Assembly (NCBI GenBank): GCA_937925815.1
Contig: CALAMQ010000041.1
Coordinates: 1-44,283, forward strand
Reading direction: 5' to 3'
Source of the DNA: an uncultured Granulosicoccaceae bacterium
GTDB taxonomy: Bacteria > Pseudomonadota > Gammaproteobacteria > CALCKW01
Length of the DNA stretch: 44,283 bases
The first letter of the stretch is position 1, and every line of letters starts with the position of its first letter. Below, one piece after another: positions 28,061 through 36,110 of this stretch. The notes under the pieces were generated by a model. It had not been told where the DNA came from. It saw only the letters and a program-made list of their open reading frames with translations, and ran no database searches. Made by a program: the position numbers and the translations under genes.

Positions 28061-28085
28061 ACGGCTGTAAGCGTATTACAACCGT
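28061..28085 (+). other. Stem-loop after fliD
   Basis: ACGG and TGTAA pair with TTACA and CCGT across a single mismatch, loop GCGTA. There is no T run, so a terminator role is doubtful. Confidence 0.4.
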
Positions 28086-28164
28086 GGGTAACGCTCGTGC
28101 GGGTCGTGTGCCAAGACGTCTGTGCTCGGTGGGTTGAATTTTCACGCTCTGCGTTCCAACTCAT

Positions 28165-28192
28165 TAAAGACTTGTCACACTGTTGCCGTTAA
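28165..28192 (+). promoter_or_regulatory. Probable sigma-28 promoter of flaG
   Basis: TAAAGACT (28165-28172) and GCCGTTAA (28185-28192, seven of eight bases of the consensus) are separated by 12 bases. It leaves a leader of about 135 bases, similar in length to the flagellin leaders. Confidence 0.55.
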
Positions 28193-28204
28193 GGCAACTG
28201 ATGG

Positions 28205-28226
28205 GTGGCCGACGGGTGTCGGTCAC
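28205..28226 (+). other. Stem-loop in the flaG leader
   Basis: GTGGCCGAC pairs with GTCGGTCAC (nine pairs, one G-T wobble) around a GGGT loop, just after the predicted transcription start of flaG. It could stabilise or regulate the message. Confidence 0.5.
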
Positions 28227-28333
28227 AGTGTCAGGCAGGCAAGACTCAACGATTGAGCCGGCCCGCCAGGGAATTCACTCCACCGGATGGATAACCAGGA
28301 CCGCGCAGGCAATGCGCGTCAGGTGGGAATGTG

Positions 28334-28753
28334 ATGAATAGAATTTCAGAAGCCAGTGCAGCAAACCCAGTCTGGATCGCCCAGCAACACGGGCCACAAG
28401 CGAGGCAAGTGCCCGCTGACCCTTCCTCAACCTCGGACCTCAACCCCATTCAGCGCGCGGCGCAAGTGGGGGCGGTGGAGGCGGCAAATGACTCGGCAGA
28501 AACTGCCGGAGCTTTGTCTGAAGAAGCCGGTCAGGCCTTGGTCGACACTTTGAATGAAAGCGCGAGCCACCAAGATCTGGTGTTCAGCGTGGATCAAGAA
28601 TCCGGTAGCACGGTGATTACCGTCACCAGTCGGGAAACCGGTGAGGTGGTGCGGCAAATCCCAAACGAAGAGGCCTTGACGATGATGCGTGAGCTTCAGA
28701 CTCAAACGCCTGTGTCGACCGATTCTGCGCGGATTTTTGATCAATCCGCATAG
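28334..28753 (+). CDS. flaG: FlaG family protein
   Basis: A 139-residue FlaG homologue. The conserved C-terminal part is VDTLNESASHQDLVFSVDQE, then GSTVITVTSRETGEVVRQIP and NEEALTMMRELQ, which matches the FlaG domain closely. The first 70 residues are unconserved. FlaG is linked to filament length control in several polar flagella. Its usual place is between flagellin and fliD; here it follows fliD. ATG at 28334 is preferred over the GTG directly before it. Confidence 0.9.
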   Translation: MNRISEASAANPVWIAQQHGPQARQVPADPSSTSDLNPIQRAAQVGAVEAANDSAETAGALSEEAGQALVDTLNESASHQDLVFSVDQESGSTVITVTSRETGEVVRQIPNEEALTMMRELQTQTPVSTDSARIFDQSA

Positions 28754-29007
28754 TGTCATCAAGAATCCACTGGGCTGGTTTCAATTGTGCAGGGCTGAGC
28801 ACAGTGGCTGCTCGTGCGCGCAGATAGCGCGCGCGTGGTCCAGGGCCTTGATGGGTTGAATCCGCTCTACAGAGCACAAAAAACGGAGCTGGATTGGCCG
28901 GCTTCCGGGGTCGTGTGCAACGTGGAGTGAGCTGCCATCGAATGATCACCCCGGTTTGGGTGCGGTCCTGACAGCTGCAATTGGCAACACAGGGATTTAG
29001 GGAATAC
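28754..29007. other. Intergenic region flaG-fliS
   Basis: No gene or clear promoter is seen in these 254 bases. It contains paired segments CCACTG/CAGTGG with an internal TGTGC/GCACA, and an eight-pair hairpin GTGCGCGC/GCGCGCGC (28814-28834). Confidence 0.5.
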
Positions 29008-29424
29008 ATGACCAATCTCCAGGCATTGGATGAATACAAGCAGGTCGGCAAGAGCTCGGGGGCGGCCTATGCCGACCCACACCAGTTGATTCAATTGCTC
29101 TACGACGGAGCACTTGACCGTTTAGCGCAGGCGCTGTGCGCAATCGAAGTGGGTGATCGGGCTGTGGTGAACCGGCTTGTCAGTGAGACGGTTGGTATTG
29201 TGGAGGGCTTGGATGAGTGCCTTGATAAAGAGGCCGGTGGTGACCTTGCCGACAATCTCCATGAACTCTACGTCTATGTGATTCGCCGCTTGCTCATGGG
29301 AAATCTGAACAACGATCTGACCGGTGCAGTAGAGGAATCGAAAGAGTTGCTGCGTGAATTGCGCGAGGCATGGGCCTTGATTCCGGTCGACATGCGCGGG
29401 ATCAACACAGTCGCAAAAGGCTGA
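29008..29424 (+). CDS. fliS: Flagellin export chaperone FliS
   Basis: A 138-residue helical protein. The motif ADPHQLIQLLYDGALDRLAQ corresponds to the FliS helix 1 region (SPxELIxMLYDGA), followed by a four-helix arrangement with LADNLHELYVYVIRRLLMGN. FliS binds the C terminus of flagellin and prevents its premature polymerisation. The frame is open to a TTG at 28981, but ATG at 29008 preceded by TTTAGGGA is the likely start. Three flagellin clients are encoded upstream. Confidence 0.93.
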   Translation: MTNLQALDEYKQVGKSSGAAYADPHQLIQLLYDGALDRLAQALCAIEVGDRAVVNRLVSETVGIVEGLDECLDKEAGGDLADNLHELYVYVIRRLLMGNLNNDLTGAVEESKELLRELREAWALIPVDMRGINTVAKG

Positions 29425-29429
29425 CACCA

Positions 29430-29765
29430 GTGTGCGCCAGTAATAAGGACACACATTTTCAGGGTGACAACTCCCGTTTGGAACGGTTGGTTGACGCTGT
29501 GTGCGCTGCGCTGGAGTCGGATGATTTAGAGACCGCTGCGAGCGAGGCGAAGCGGCTCGATAAAGAAGTGCGTCAACGCGTCGGCGCGCTTGCGCCCGGT
29601 GAGCCGGTACCTGCCAATTTATTGTCTATACTTCAGTACGTCAGCGACCGACAGCAATACGCACAAGCGTTGTCGGCGTCGAAGAAGCGCGACGTGGCAA
29701 AGGCAATCCGCGAGCACCGGCACGGTGCCAACGGTGTGTCGAGCTACTTGACCCACACGCGCTGA
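29430..29765 (+). CDS. Small FliT-like protein (putative flagellar chaperone)
   Basis: A 111-residue, probably all-helical protein with many charged residues (RLERLVDAVCAALESDDLET, LDKEVRQRVGALAPGEPVPA). Its start is GTG at 29430, five bases after the fliS stop. In many flagellar clusters fliT stands in this place; Pseudomonas has short unassigned ORFs here. No FliT motif can be proved by eye, so the function is inferred only from position, size and helical character. Confidence 0.6.
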   Translation: MCASNKDTHFQGDNSRLERLVDAVCAALESDDLETAASEAKRLDKEVRQRVGALAPGEPVPANLLSILQYVSDRQQYAQALSASKKRDVAKAIREHRHGANGVSSYLTHTR

Positions 29766-29852
29766 GGGGCACGTACTGATCAACGGGTGCAGTTCGCACT
29801 TGTAATGGGAACGTGCCGGAATGTCGTCAACAGGCTACCGAAGTACCGATCC

Positions 29853-31313
29853 ATGAGCAGATCATCGCAAACCCGCGCACTTGTCATCGACCACGACGTC
29901 AACCGCGCCGACCTCTTTGTCAACGTGCTGCAATTTATCGATTGCGAAGCTGACGTTCTGTATTCCTTGGATTCGCTCAAGCAAGCGCCAAAGTTGGCAA
30001 GTTACCAAGTCATATTTGTCGCGCAGTCCACTGACGCGCTCTCGACAGTGCAGGGCTTACAGTCAGAAAATGAAGGCCTGCCGGCCTTTGTGTTGCTGAA
30101 CGACGGCGAGCCCAGCTCAGCTGAGATGAGTGTCTTGGCCGGTGCTTTTCTCGGTGTGGTGAGCTTCGACGCGCGCTATCCCGTGATCAGCAACCTGCTA
30201 CACAAGGCGCAGGTTTTCGCGAAAAAGCGCGGATCTGGCGGCACGCAGAAAACCTCGGGCAATATTGAGCTGTTTCGCTCGCTCGTTGGCAACAGTCGCG
30301 GAATTCGCTCAGTGCGCGAGATGATCGAACAAGTCTCACCCACCGAAGCCACGGTGCTGATTCTTGGCGAATCGGGTACGGGTAAAGAGGTGGTGGCGCG
30401 CAACATCCATTATTACTCTTCGCGCCGCGGCAAACCCTTTGTGCCAATCAATTGCGGCGCGATTCCTCCAGACTTGCTTGAAAGTGAGCTGTTTGGTCAC
30501 GAGAAAGGGGCGTTTACCGGCGCCATCTCCACCCGCCAGGGGCGCTTCGAGCTCGCCGAGGGTGGCACCATTTTCCTCGATGAAATCGGCGATATGCCAC
30601 TGCCGATGCAGGTGAAGTTGTTGCGCGTATTGCAGGAGCGCAGCTTCGAGCGCGTAGGTAGCAATAAAACCATTGAAACCGACGTGCGCATTGTGGCCGC
30701 GACCCACCGCGACCTCGAGAAACAAATTATCAAGGGGACTTTCCGCGAAGATTTGTTCTATCGCTTGAACGTGTTCCCAATTGAAATGCCAAGGCTGCGT
30801 GACCGCAAAGAGGACCTCCCGCTGCTGGTCCAAGAGCTGATTACCCGCCTGGAACACGAGAAAAATACCTCGGTTCGTTTGACCAACCAGGCGTTGTTGT
30901 CGATGTGTAACTACGACTGGCCAGGCAATGTCCGAGAGCTCGCGAACATGATCGAGCGTCTGGCCATTTTGTTCCCCTACGGTGTGGTGGATGCGCGGGA
31001 CTTGCCGCGCAACATGTTCCACAGTGACGCCGATGTGCCCGTTGCGGTGCCTGCGGCAGCAACCGAAGAGGCGGAGTTGGTCGGCAGTGTGCCGTCATTT
31101 GCCGCCGCCGCTGAGCCGCGGCTGCCAAGCAACGGCATTGACCTCAAGCAACACTTAACAGAAATCGAAATCAGCTTGATTCACCAGGCGTTGGACGAAT
31201 CCCACGGCGTTGTTGCGCACGCGGCAAAGCGTTTGGGGATTCGCCGCACCACACTCGTTGAGAAGATGCGCAAGTACAGTATTCAGCGCTCGGAGCTCGA
31301 AGCGGCGTCATGA
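29853..31313 (+). CDS. fleQ: Flagellar master regulator FleQ (sigma-54 activator)
   Basis: A 486-residue enhancer-binding protein. The N-terminal FleQ/receiver-like domain (residues 1-115) lacks the phosphorylatable Asp: the third strand reads VIFVAQS. The AAA+ domain has Walker A GESGTGKE at 172 and the sigma-54 contact loop GAFTGA at 219-224, and FLDEIGDMP as Walker B. The C terminus has a Fis-type helix-turn-helix (VVAHAAKRLGIRRTTLVEKM). The frame opens at a GTG at 29787, but ATG at 29853 aligns with the normal N terminus. In Pseudomonas FleQ also responds to c-di-GMP through its AAA+ domain. Confidence 0.93.
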   Translation: MSRSSQTRALVIDHDVNRADLFVNVLQFIDCEADVLYSLDSLKQAPKLASYQVIFVAQSTDALSTVQGLQSENEGLPAFVLLNDGEPSSAEMSVLAGAFLGVVSFDARYPVISNLLHKAQVFAKKRGSGGTQKTSGNIELFRSLVGNSRGIRSVREMIEQVSPTEATVLILGESGTGKEVVARNIHYYSSRRGKPFVPINCGAIPPDLLESELFGHEKGAFTGAISTRQGRFELAEGGTIFLDEIGDMPLPMQVKLLRVLQERSFERVGSNKTIETDVRIVAATHRDLEKQIIKGTFREDLFYRLNVFPIEMPRLRDRKEDLPLLVQELITRLEHEKNTSVRLTNQALLSMCNYDWPGNVRELANMIERLAILFPYGVVDARDLPRNMFHSDADVPVAVPAAATEEAELVGSVPSFAAAAEPRLPSNGIDLKQHLTEIEISLIHQALDESHGVVAHAAKRLGIRRTTLVEKMRKYSIQRSELEAAS

Positions 31314-31360
31314 TTCCGTCGGCGGCCACAGACTGGGTCGCTAAGCTGTTGAATTAAAAG

Positions 31361-31372
31361 ACAACATGTTGT
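31361..31372 (+). promoter_or_regulatory. 12-base perfect palindrome at the fleSR promoter
   Basis: ACAACATGTTGT is its own reverse complement and overlaps the first base of the sigma-54 -24 element. It could be an operator that blocks or adjusts RNA polymerase binding. Confidence 0.4.
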
Positions 31373-31387
31373 GGCATTGAATCTGCA
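31372..31387 (+). promoter_or_regulatory. Sigma-54 promoter of fleSR
   Basis: TGGCATTGAATCTGCA has exact GG-N10-GC spacing and resembles the flgB promoter (TGGCAT...CTGCA). The transcript would begin near 31398, so the fleS start codon must lie after that point. In Pseudomonas fleSR is activated by FleQ, which is the gene just upstream here. Confidence 0.75.
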
Positions 31388-31426
31388 TTGAGTGCGAATA
31401 ACCTTTTCGCATTCGATGAGTCGAGC

Positions 31427-32449
31427 ATGCCGCACCACAGCCAACCCGATTGCCTCACGTCAGCCATTGACTTGCCGGCGGCGAACTCATTGCCGTCTAC
31501 GCTGGCTTCGCGGTTGCCCCACTTTGCCGCCGCAGCGGTGTTGGTGGATGCCCACGGTCGAATCGTTCAGCTCAATGCACGGGCTGCAGAACTGCTTGGC
31601 GCTGAGTGCGTCGGCCTGTTCTGGGAATCGATTGCGAGCGTGCTCTTCGCACATGAGCGTGACCTAACCCGACTCGAAAACGGCACTGAAGTGTCCTGTG
31701 TCACGGCCGAACAAGCCGCCACAGGTGAACAAATCGTGCTGTTGCTTGAACACCAGGACGCCGTTGCGCAACAAGACAGCGCAAATTTGCCTGGTGCCGT
31801 GCTTGCGCATCAGCTTCGCACGCCGTTGTCGACGGCTGTGCTGTATGTATCCCGCTTAGCGTGTGAGCAGAACCTCTCAGCGCAGCACCGGCAATGGCTT
31901 ATCCGAACGCAAGAGCAACTCACGGCAGCTGAGCGCATGGTTGACAACCTGTTCATGTTTGCCAAGCAGAGTGCGTTTGCGACAGAGACCTTGACCCTGG
32001 CTGACATTGTCAACGGTGCGCGTAAGAGCTGCGAGGCACAGATTGCCGCAGAGGCAATGCAGTGCAAAGTTGAGGTTGCAGCCACGCATTTGCCGGTGCT
32101 CGGCAATCGGGTTGCGCTCATCTCTGCCATTTCAAATGTAATCACTAACGCATGCCGTCATGCGCCAGGCACCTCACTGACTGTGACCGCGCGCACCAGC
32201 GCGTCCAACCGCGGTGAGATCTGTGTGCGCGACACGGGTGCGGGGTTTGACGACCCACAGCGTGCAATTGCTCAGCCCAAGACTGACTCAGCCCAAGTGA
32301 GCGGCCTTGGCTTGTCCATCGCGAAACACGTCATAGAACAACACGGCGGCCAATTGACCGCCACCAATCACTTCGAAGGCGGCGCCTGTGTGTGCGTCGA
32401 ACTGCCACTCGCACAATGTGCAGTGGACAGTGTGGAAGTGTCGCTTTAA
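31427..32449 (+). CDS. fleS: Flagellar two-component sensor kinase FleS
   Basis: A 340-residue histidine kinase with no membrane segment, hence cytoplasmic. A PAS-like domain lies at about residues 15-85 (AAVLVDAHGRIVQLNARAAE). The dimerisation domain has the H box LAHQLRTPLS with His128 as phosphoacceptor. The ATPase has N box NVITNACRHAP, G1 DTGAGFDDP and G2 GLGLSIAKHVIEQHGG. The frame is open from a TTG at 31388, but that codon lies upstream of the predicted transcription start, so ATG at 31427 was chosen. FleR is its partner. Confidence 0.9.
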   Translation: MPHHSQPDCLTSAIDLPAANSLPSTLASRLPHFAAAAVLVDAHGRIVQLNARAAELLGAECVGLFWESIASVLFAHERDLTRLENGTEVSCVTAEQAATGEQIVLLLEHQDAVAQQDSANLPGAVLAHQLRTPLSTAVLYVSRLACEQNLSAQHRQWLIRTQEQLTAAERMVDNLFMFAKQSAFATETLTLADIVNGARKSCEAQIAAEAMQCKVEVAATHLPVLGNRVALISAISNVITNACRHAPGTSLTVTARTSASNRGEICVRDTGAGFDDPQRAIAQPKTDSAQVSGLGLSIAKHVIEQHGGQLTATNHFEGGACVCVELPLAQCAVDSVEVSL

Positions 32450-32478
32450 TCAAACGGAACCTGTCTCAGGGGAGAGTC

Positions 32479-33852
32479 ATGCAAAAAGCCCACATACTGG
32501 TCGTCGATGATGACGCCGCCATGCGCCAAGCGATGACGGATATATTGGTCGACGACGGATTTGCGGTCACAGACGCTGCCAATGCGCACGATGCGTTGAC
32601 CATGTTGCACGGCGACTCGCAATTTGATCTGGTGCTGAGTGATGTGCAGATGCGTCCGATGGATGGCGTGTCATTGCTCAAATCTGTGCGCGAGGCGCGC
32701 ATGGACTTGCCCGTTGTCCTCATGACAGCTTTCGGCACTGTCGAACAAGCCGTTGAGACACTGCAGGCCGGTGCGTCGCACTATCTGGCGAAGCCAGTTG
32801 ATGCGACAAAATTGCTTGAGACCGCGCACGCACTGACTGAACGCTGTGATGCGATTGGTGGCGATTTTGTCGCGGGTGACGACAAGACTGTCGAGCTCTT
32901 ACAGCTCGCACGCCGCGTTGCCGAATCTGAAGTGTCTGTGATGATCAGCGGACCCTCGGGCGCCGGTAAAGAAGTCATGGCCCGCTATATCCACAATCAC
33001 TCTCCGCGATCAGAGAAGCCCTTTGTTGCGATCAACTGCGCGGCCATCCCAGAGAACATGCTTGAAGCGGTGTTGTTTGGCTATGAGAAAGGCGCCTACA
33101 CCGGCGCGCATAAATCCATGCCGGGCAAGTTTGAACAAGCCCAGGGTGGCACCTTGCTGCTGGATGAGATTTCTGAAATGGATCTCGGACTGCAAGCGAA
33201 GTTGCTGCGGGTGTTGCAAGAGCGCGAAGTGGAGCGCCTGGGCAGCCGTGAATCCATTGCACTTGACGTGCGTATTCTTGCGACAACCAACCGCAACTTG
33301 CGCATGGAAGTGGCGGCAAACCGCTTTCGTGAAGACCTGTTCTATCGCTTGAACGTGTTCCCAGTTCGCCTGCCACCACTGGGCGAGCGCGGCGATGACA
33401 TTGAGCCGTTGGCGCGTCTTTTTGTGGCCAAGCACACGCCAGTGAAGAGCTTGCCCAAGCCGATCAGCGCGTCAGCTGTGGCGCGTTTGCGTCAACACAA
33501 ATGGCCGGGCAACGTGCGCGAACTCGACAATGTCATGCAGCGCGCCTTGGTTCTGACTGAGGGTCGCGAGATCGGTGTTGCGGACATTCACTTTGAAGAA
33601 CACGAACGCACGCCAGTTGATCACGTTGAAACGGTTGCCGTGGCAACGGGGTCAGCGGAAAGCCCGCTTGGCAATACCCTCAAAAGCCGCGAGAGCGAAA
33701 TGATTCTCGACGCACTTAAGGCGTGTAACGGCAGCCGTAAAGCCGCCGCCGAAGCGCTTGGCATTTCGCCGCGCACGCTGCGCTACAAGTTGTCGCGTCT
33801 GCGTGATCAGGGCATCCGAGTCCCTGAAGCTTACGGCTACAGTAACGTTTAG
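32479..33852 (+). CDS. fleR: Flagellar response regulator FleR (sigma-54 activator)
   Basis: A 457-residue NtrC-type regulator. The receiver domain (residues 1-120) has the acidic pair DDD near residue 11, phosphoacceptor Asp55 in LSDVQM and Lys in AKPV. The AAA+ domain has Walker A GPSGAGKE from 158 and the sigma-54 loop GAYTGA from 205, a normal variant of GAFTGA. A Fis-type HTH ends the protein (RKAAAEALGISPRTLRYKLS). GGGGAGA lies just before the ATG. It probably activates flgB and other mid-tier operons once FleS signals. Confidence 0.94.
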   Translation: MQKAHILVVDDDAAMRQAMTDILVDDGFAVTDAANAHDALTMLHGDSQFDLVLSDVQMRPMDGVSLLKSVREARMDLPVVLMTAFGTVEQAVETLQAGASHYLAKPVDATKLLETAHALTERCDAIGGDFVAGDDKTVELLQLARRVAESEVSVMISGPSGAGKEVMARYIHNHSPRSEKPFVAINCAAIPENMLEAVLFGYEKGAYTGAHKSMPGKFEQAQGGTLLLDEISEMDLGLQAKLLRVLQEREVERLGSRESIALDVRILATTNRNLRMEVAANRFREDLFYRLNVFPVRLPPLGERGDDIEPLARLFVAKHTPVKSLPKPISASAVARLRQHKWPGNVRELDNVMQRALVLTEGREIGVADIHFEEHERTPVDHVETVAVATGSAESPLGNTLKSRESEMILDALKACNGSRKAAAEALGISPRTLRYKLSRLRDQGIRVPEAYGYSNV

Positions 33853-33866
33853 CGGGAATTCTGCAC

Positions 33867-34205
33867 GTGGCATCACCAGTCAACACAGCCCGGTTGATGG
33901 GCCAGCTTGAAATGATGCGCTCAATGGCGGCCCAAGAAGTTGGGCCGTTGGAGCCATCGGCGCAAACGCTCGCGTCGCCAGCGGGTCAGTTTGCGGACCT
34001 CTTGAAATCGCAAGTAGAGAACGTCAATCGCGCGCAGGATACCGCGCGCAATTTGGCTGAGGCGTTTGAAGTTGGGGATCCAGGCGTGGATTTAGTTGAT
34101 GTCATGATTGCGGCGCAGAAGTCCCGCGTGCAGTTCGAGGCATTGGCTGAAGTCCGAAACAAACTCTTGGGTGCGTACCAGGAAGTGATGTCGATGCAGG
34201 TGTGA
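33867..34205 (+). CDS. fliE: Hook-basal body junction protein FliE
   Basis: A 112-residue protein that connects the MS ring to the rod. The FliE signature is FADLLKSQVENVNRAQDTAR, then DLVDVMIAAQKSRVQFEALA and EVRNKLLGAYQEVMSMQV at the C terminus. The start is GTG at 33867, with GCGGGA upstream. It lies 14 bases after fleR, so it may be read through from the fleSR transcript; no sigma-54 promoter of its own was found. Confidence 0.95.
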   Translation: MASPVNTARLMGQLEMMRSMAAQEVGPLEPSAQTLASPAGQFADLLKSQVENVNRAQDTARNLAEAFEVGDPGVDLVDVMIAAQKSRVQFEALAEVRNKLLGAYQEVMSMQV

Positions 34206-34247
34206 TGGAATTGGCTACGAACAAAGTAATCATTGTGAGCAGTGCAC

Positions 34248-36071
34248 ATGGCTGAGGCAGATGCAGCAGCGGTCGATCCCTCATTGGCATCGGGTGGTGT
34301 TGGCGATTCACTGAGCAAACTGGCGACTCCCACACCGTGGCAAGAGGCGCCTATCTTGCGTCAAGCAGGGGTGCTCGCTGCGCTTGCAGCGGTGGTTGCA
34401 ATTGGCGTTGCAGTCGCGTTGTGGTCGCAAGAACCCAATTACCGGCCACTCTTTTCAGAGCTCGCAGGCAGCGATGCCGTCAGTGTGACTGACGCGCTGA
34501 GCGCGAGCTCTGTGCCATTTAAAATTGACGCGAGCACCGGCACCATTCTCGTGCCGGCTGACCGTGTCAATGCCGTGCGGATGCAGTTGTCCGCCATGGG
34601 CTTGCCTGAAACATCAGGCGCTGTCGGGCTTGAAATGCTGCGTGAGCCGCAGGATTTGAGTACGTCCCAGTTCATTGAAGGCATGCGCTACATGCACGCG
34701 CTCGAGACCGAGTTGGCGCGTTCTATCTCGTCGTTGCGCAACGTTCGCAGCGCACGCGTACACCTTGCCATGCCGAAGGAATCTGTTTTTGTTCGCAGGC
34801 GCACTCCACCGAGTGCTTCTGTGGTGCTCGAGCTCAGTGGCGGGCGGCGGCTGCAAAGCGACCAAGTGACTGCCATTGTGAATCTGGTGTCGGCGAGCAT
34901 TCCGGCGATGACCGCTGATCAAGTCACGGTGATCGATCAGCACGGGTCGTTGTTGACCGAGGCGCGCGACAATTCACAAATGATGGCGAGCTCGCGTGAA
35001 TACGAATACCGCCGGCAGATGGAATCCGATTACCAAGAGCGCATTCTCGCGGTACTCGAACCGCTGGTGGGCAAGGGGCGCGTTCGGGCGGAAGTCACCG
35101 CACAGCTCAACTTTGATTCGCTCGAAAGTACGCGTGAGCAGTACCAACCAGACGGGCAGGTGATTCGCTCTGAGCAAATTGACGAGCGCGAATCTTCAGA
35201 CCAAGATCCCATTGGTGTGCCAGGTGCGCTGACAAATCAACCGCCGGGGGCTGCCGCAACTGACCCCGACGCGGCAGCTGCTGGCGCAGCTGGCATCAAC
35301 GGCCAGTCGCAGCGCAGCGCAACACGCAATTATGAGATTGATCGCACTGTCAGCCACACCCGGCGTTCAGTTGGTGCGGTCGAACGGCTTGCCGTGGCAG
35401 TGGTTATTGACGACCCGATTCCGACGGCTGACGCGGCGGCGCCGCTTGCCGAGGAAGAACTCGAAGAGGGTGCGGTGCCACCGCCGGTTGAGACCGGTTA
35501 CACCGATGAGCAAATGGCGCGATTTAACCAGCTGGTGCAAAGCGTGATTGGCTTGGTGCCGGATCGCGGTGACACCTTGAGTGTGATCAATGCGCCGTTC
35601 CAGCCCTTTGAGTACGAACCTATTCCCGACTTGGCGATTTGGGAGAGCCCTGGCTTTCAGCAGGTGATCAAGTATGTGCTCGCCGCCGGTGTGATCTTCG
35701 CGATGTTGTTCTGGGTTGTGCGCCCGATGGTGCGCTCACTGGTGCCCGAACCCGTGCCCGAGGGTGATGCGCCGTTGCTCAATGCTGACGGCCAACCCGT
35801 TGCGCTTGCACTTGGTGGTGATGAAGACGCCACCGGTGAGGGCGACGCCGAAGACGAAATCGAAGAAGATTATCTTTCACTCAGTGACGACGGTCGGGTG
35901 ATTGATGCGCGCGATGAAGCGCGGGAGCTCGCGTTGCAAAAACGCCTGTTGTACGCACGTGCCTTGGTTGAAGAGGACCCGGCACGGGCGGCAAATGTCA
36001 TCAACGCCTGGATGCGACGCAGTGATGTGCTCGCGGCAGAAGCGCGCAACGACGAACTCGTTGAAGTGTAA
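34248..36071 (+). CDS. fliF: MS-ring protein FliF
   Basis: A 607-residue inner-membrane protein forming the MS ring. Two membrane helices frame a large periplasmic part: one near residues 38-58 (VLAALAAVVAIGVAVALW), the other near 470-490 (YVLAAGVIFAMLFWVVRP). Family blocks include NYRPLFSELAGSDAVSVTDA, EGMRYMHALETELARSISSL and RVHLAMPKESVF. The cytoplasmic tail ends in RAANVINAWMR, the FliG-binding segment. ATG at 34248 was preferred to the GTG two codons earlier. Confidence 0.96.
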   Translation: MAEADAAAVDPSLASGGVGDSLSKLATPTPWQEAPILRQAGVLAALAAVVAIGVAVALWSQEPNYRPLFSELAGSDAVSVTDALSASSVPFKIDASTGTILVPADRVNAVRMQLSAMGLPETSGAVGLEMLREPQDLSTSQFIEGMRYMHALETELARSISSLRNVRSARVHLAMPKESVFVRRRTPPSASVVLELSGGRRLQSDQVTAIVNLVSASIPAMTADQVTVIDQHGSLLTEARDNSQMMASSREYEYRRQMESDYQERILAVLEPLVGKGRVRAEVTAQLNFDSLESTREQYQPDGQVIRSEQIDERESSDQDPIGVPGALTNQPPGAAATDPDAAAAGAAGINGQSQRSATRNYEIDRTVSHTRRSVGAVERLAVAVVIDDPIPTADAAAPLAEEELEEGAVPPPVETGYTDEQMARFNQLVQSVIGLVPDRGDTLSVINAPFQPFEYEPIPDLAIWESPGFQQVIKYVLAAGVIFAMLFWVVRPMVRSLVPEPVPEGDAPLLNADGQPVALALGGDEDATGEGDAEDEIEEDYLSLSDDGRVIDARDEARELALQKRLLYARALVEEDPARAANVINAWMRRSDVLAAEARNDELVEV

Positions 36072-36110
36072 TCAACCGCGTGGCGAGGATGTCACGCACC
36101 GGTGAAAAGC

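Noticed and set aside
29768-29817. Inverted repeat GGCACGT ... ACGTGCC upstream of fleQ
   Set aside because: The arms are seven bases and 36 bases apart with no T run, so neither a terminator nor a compact operator is convincing.
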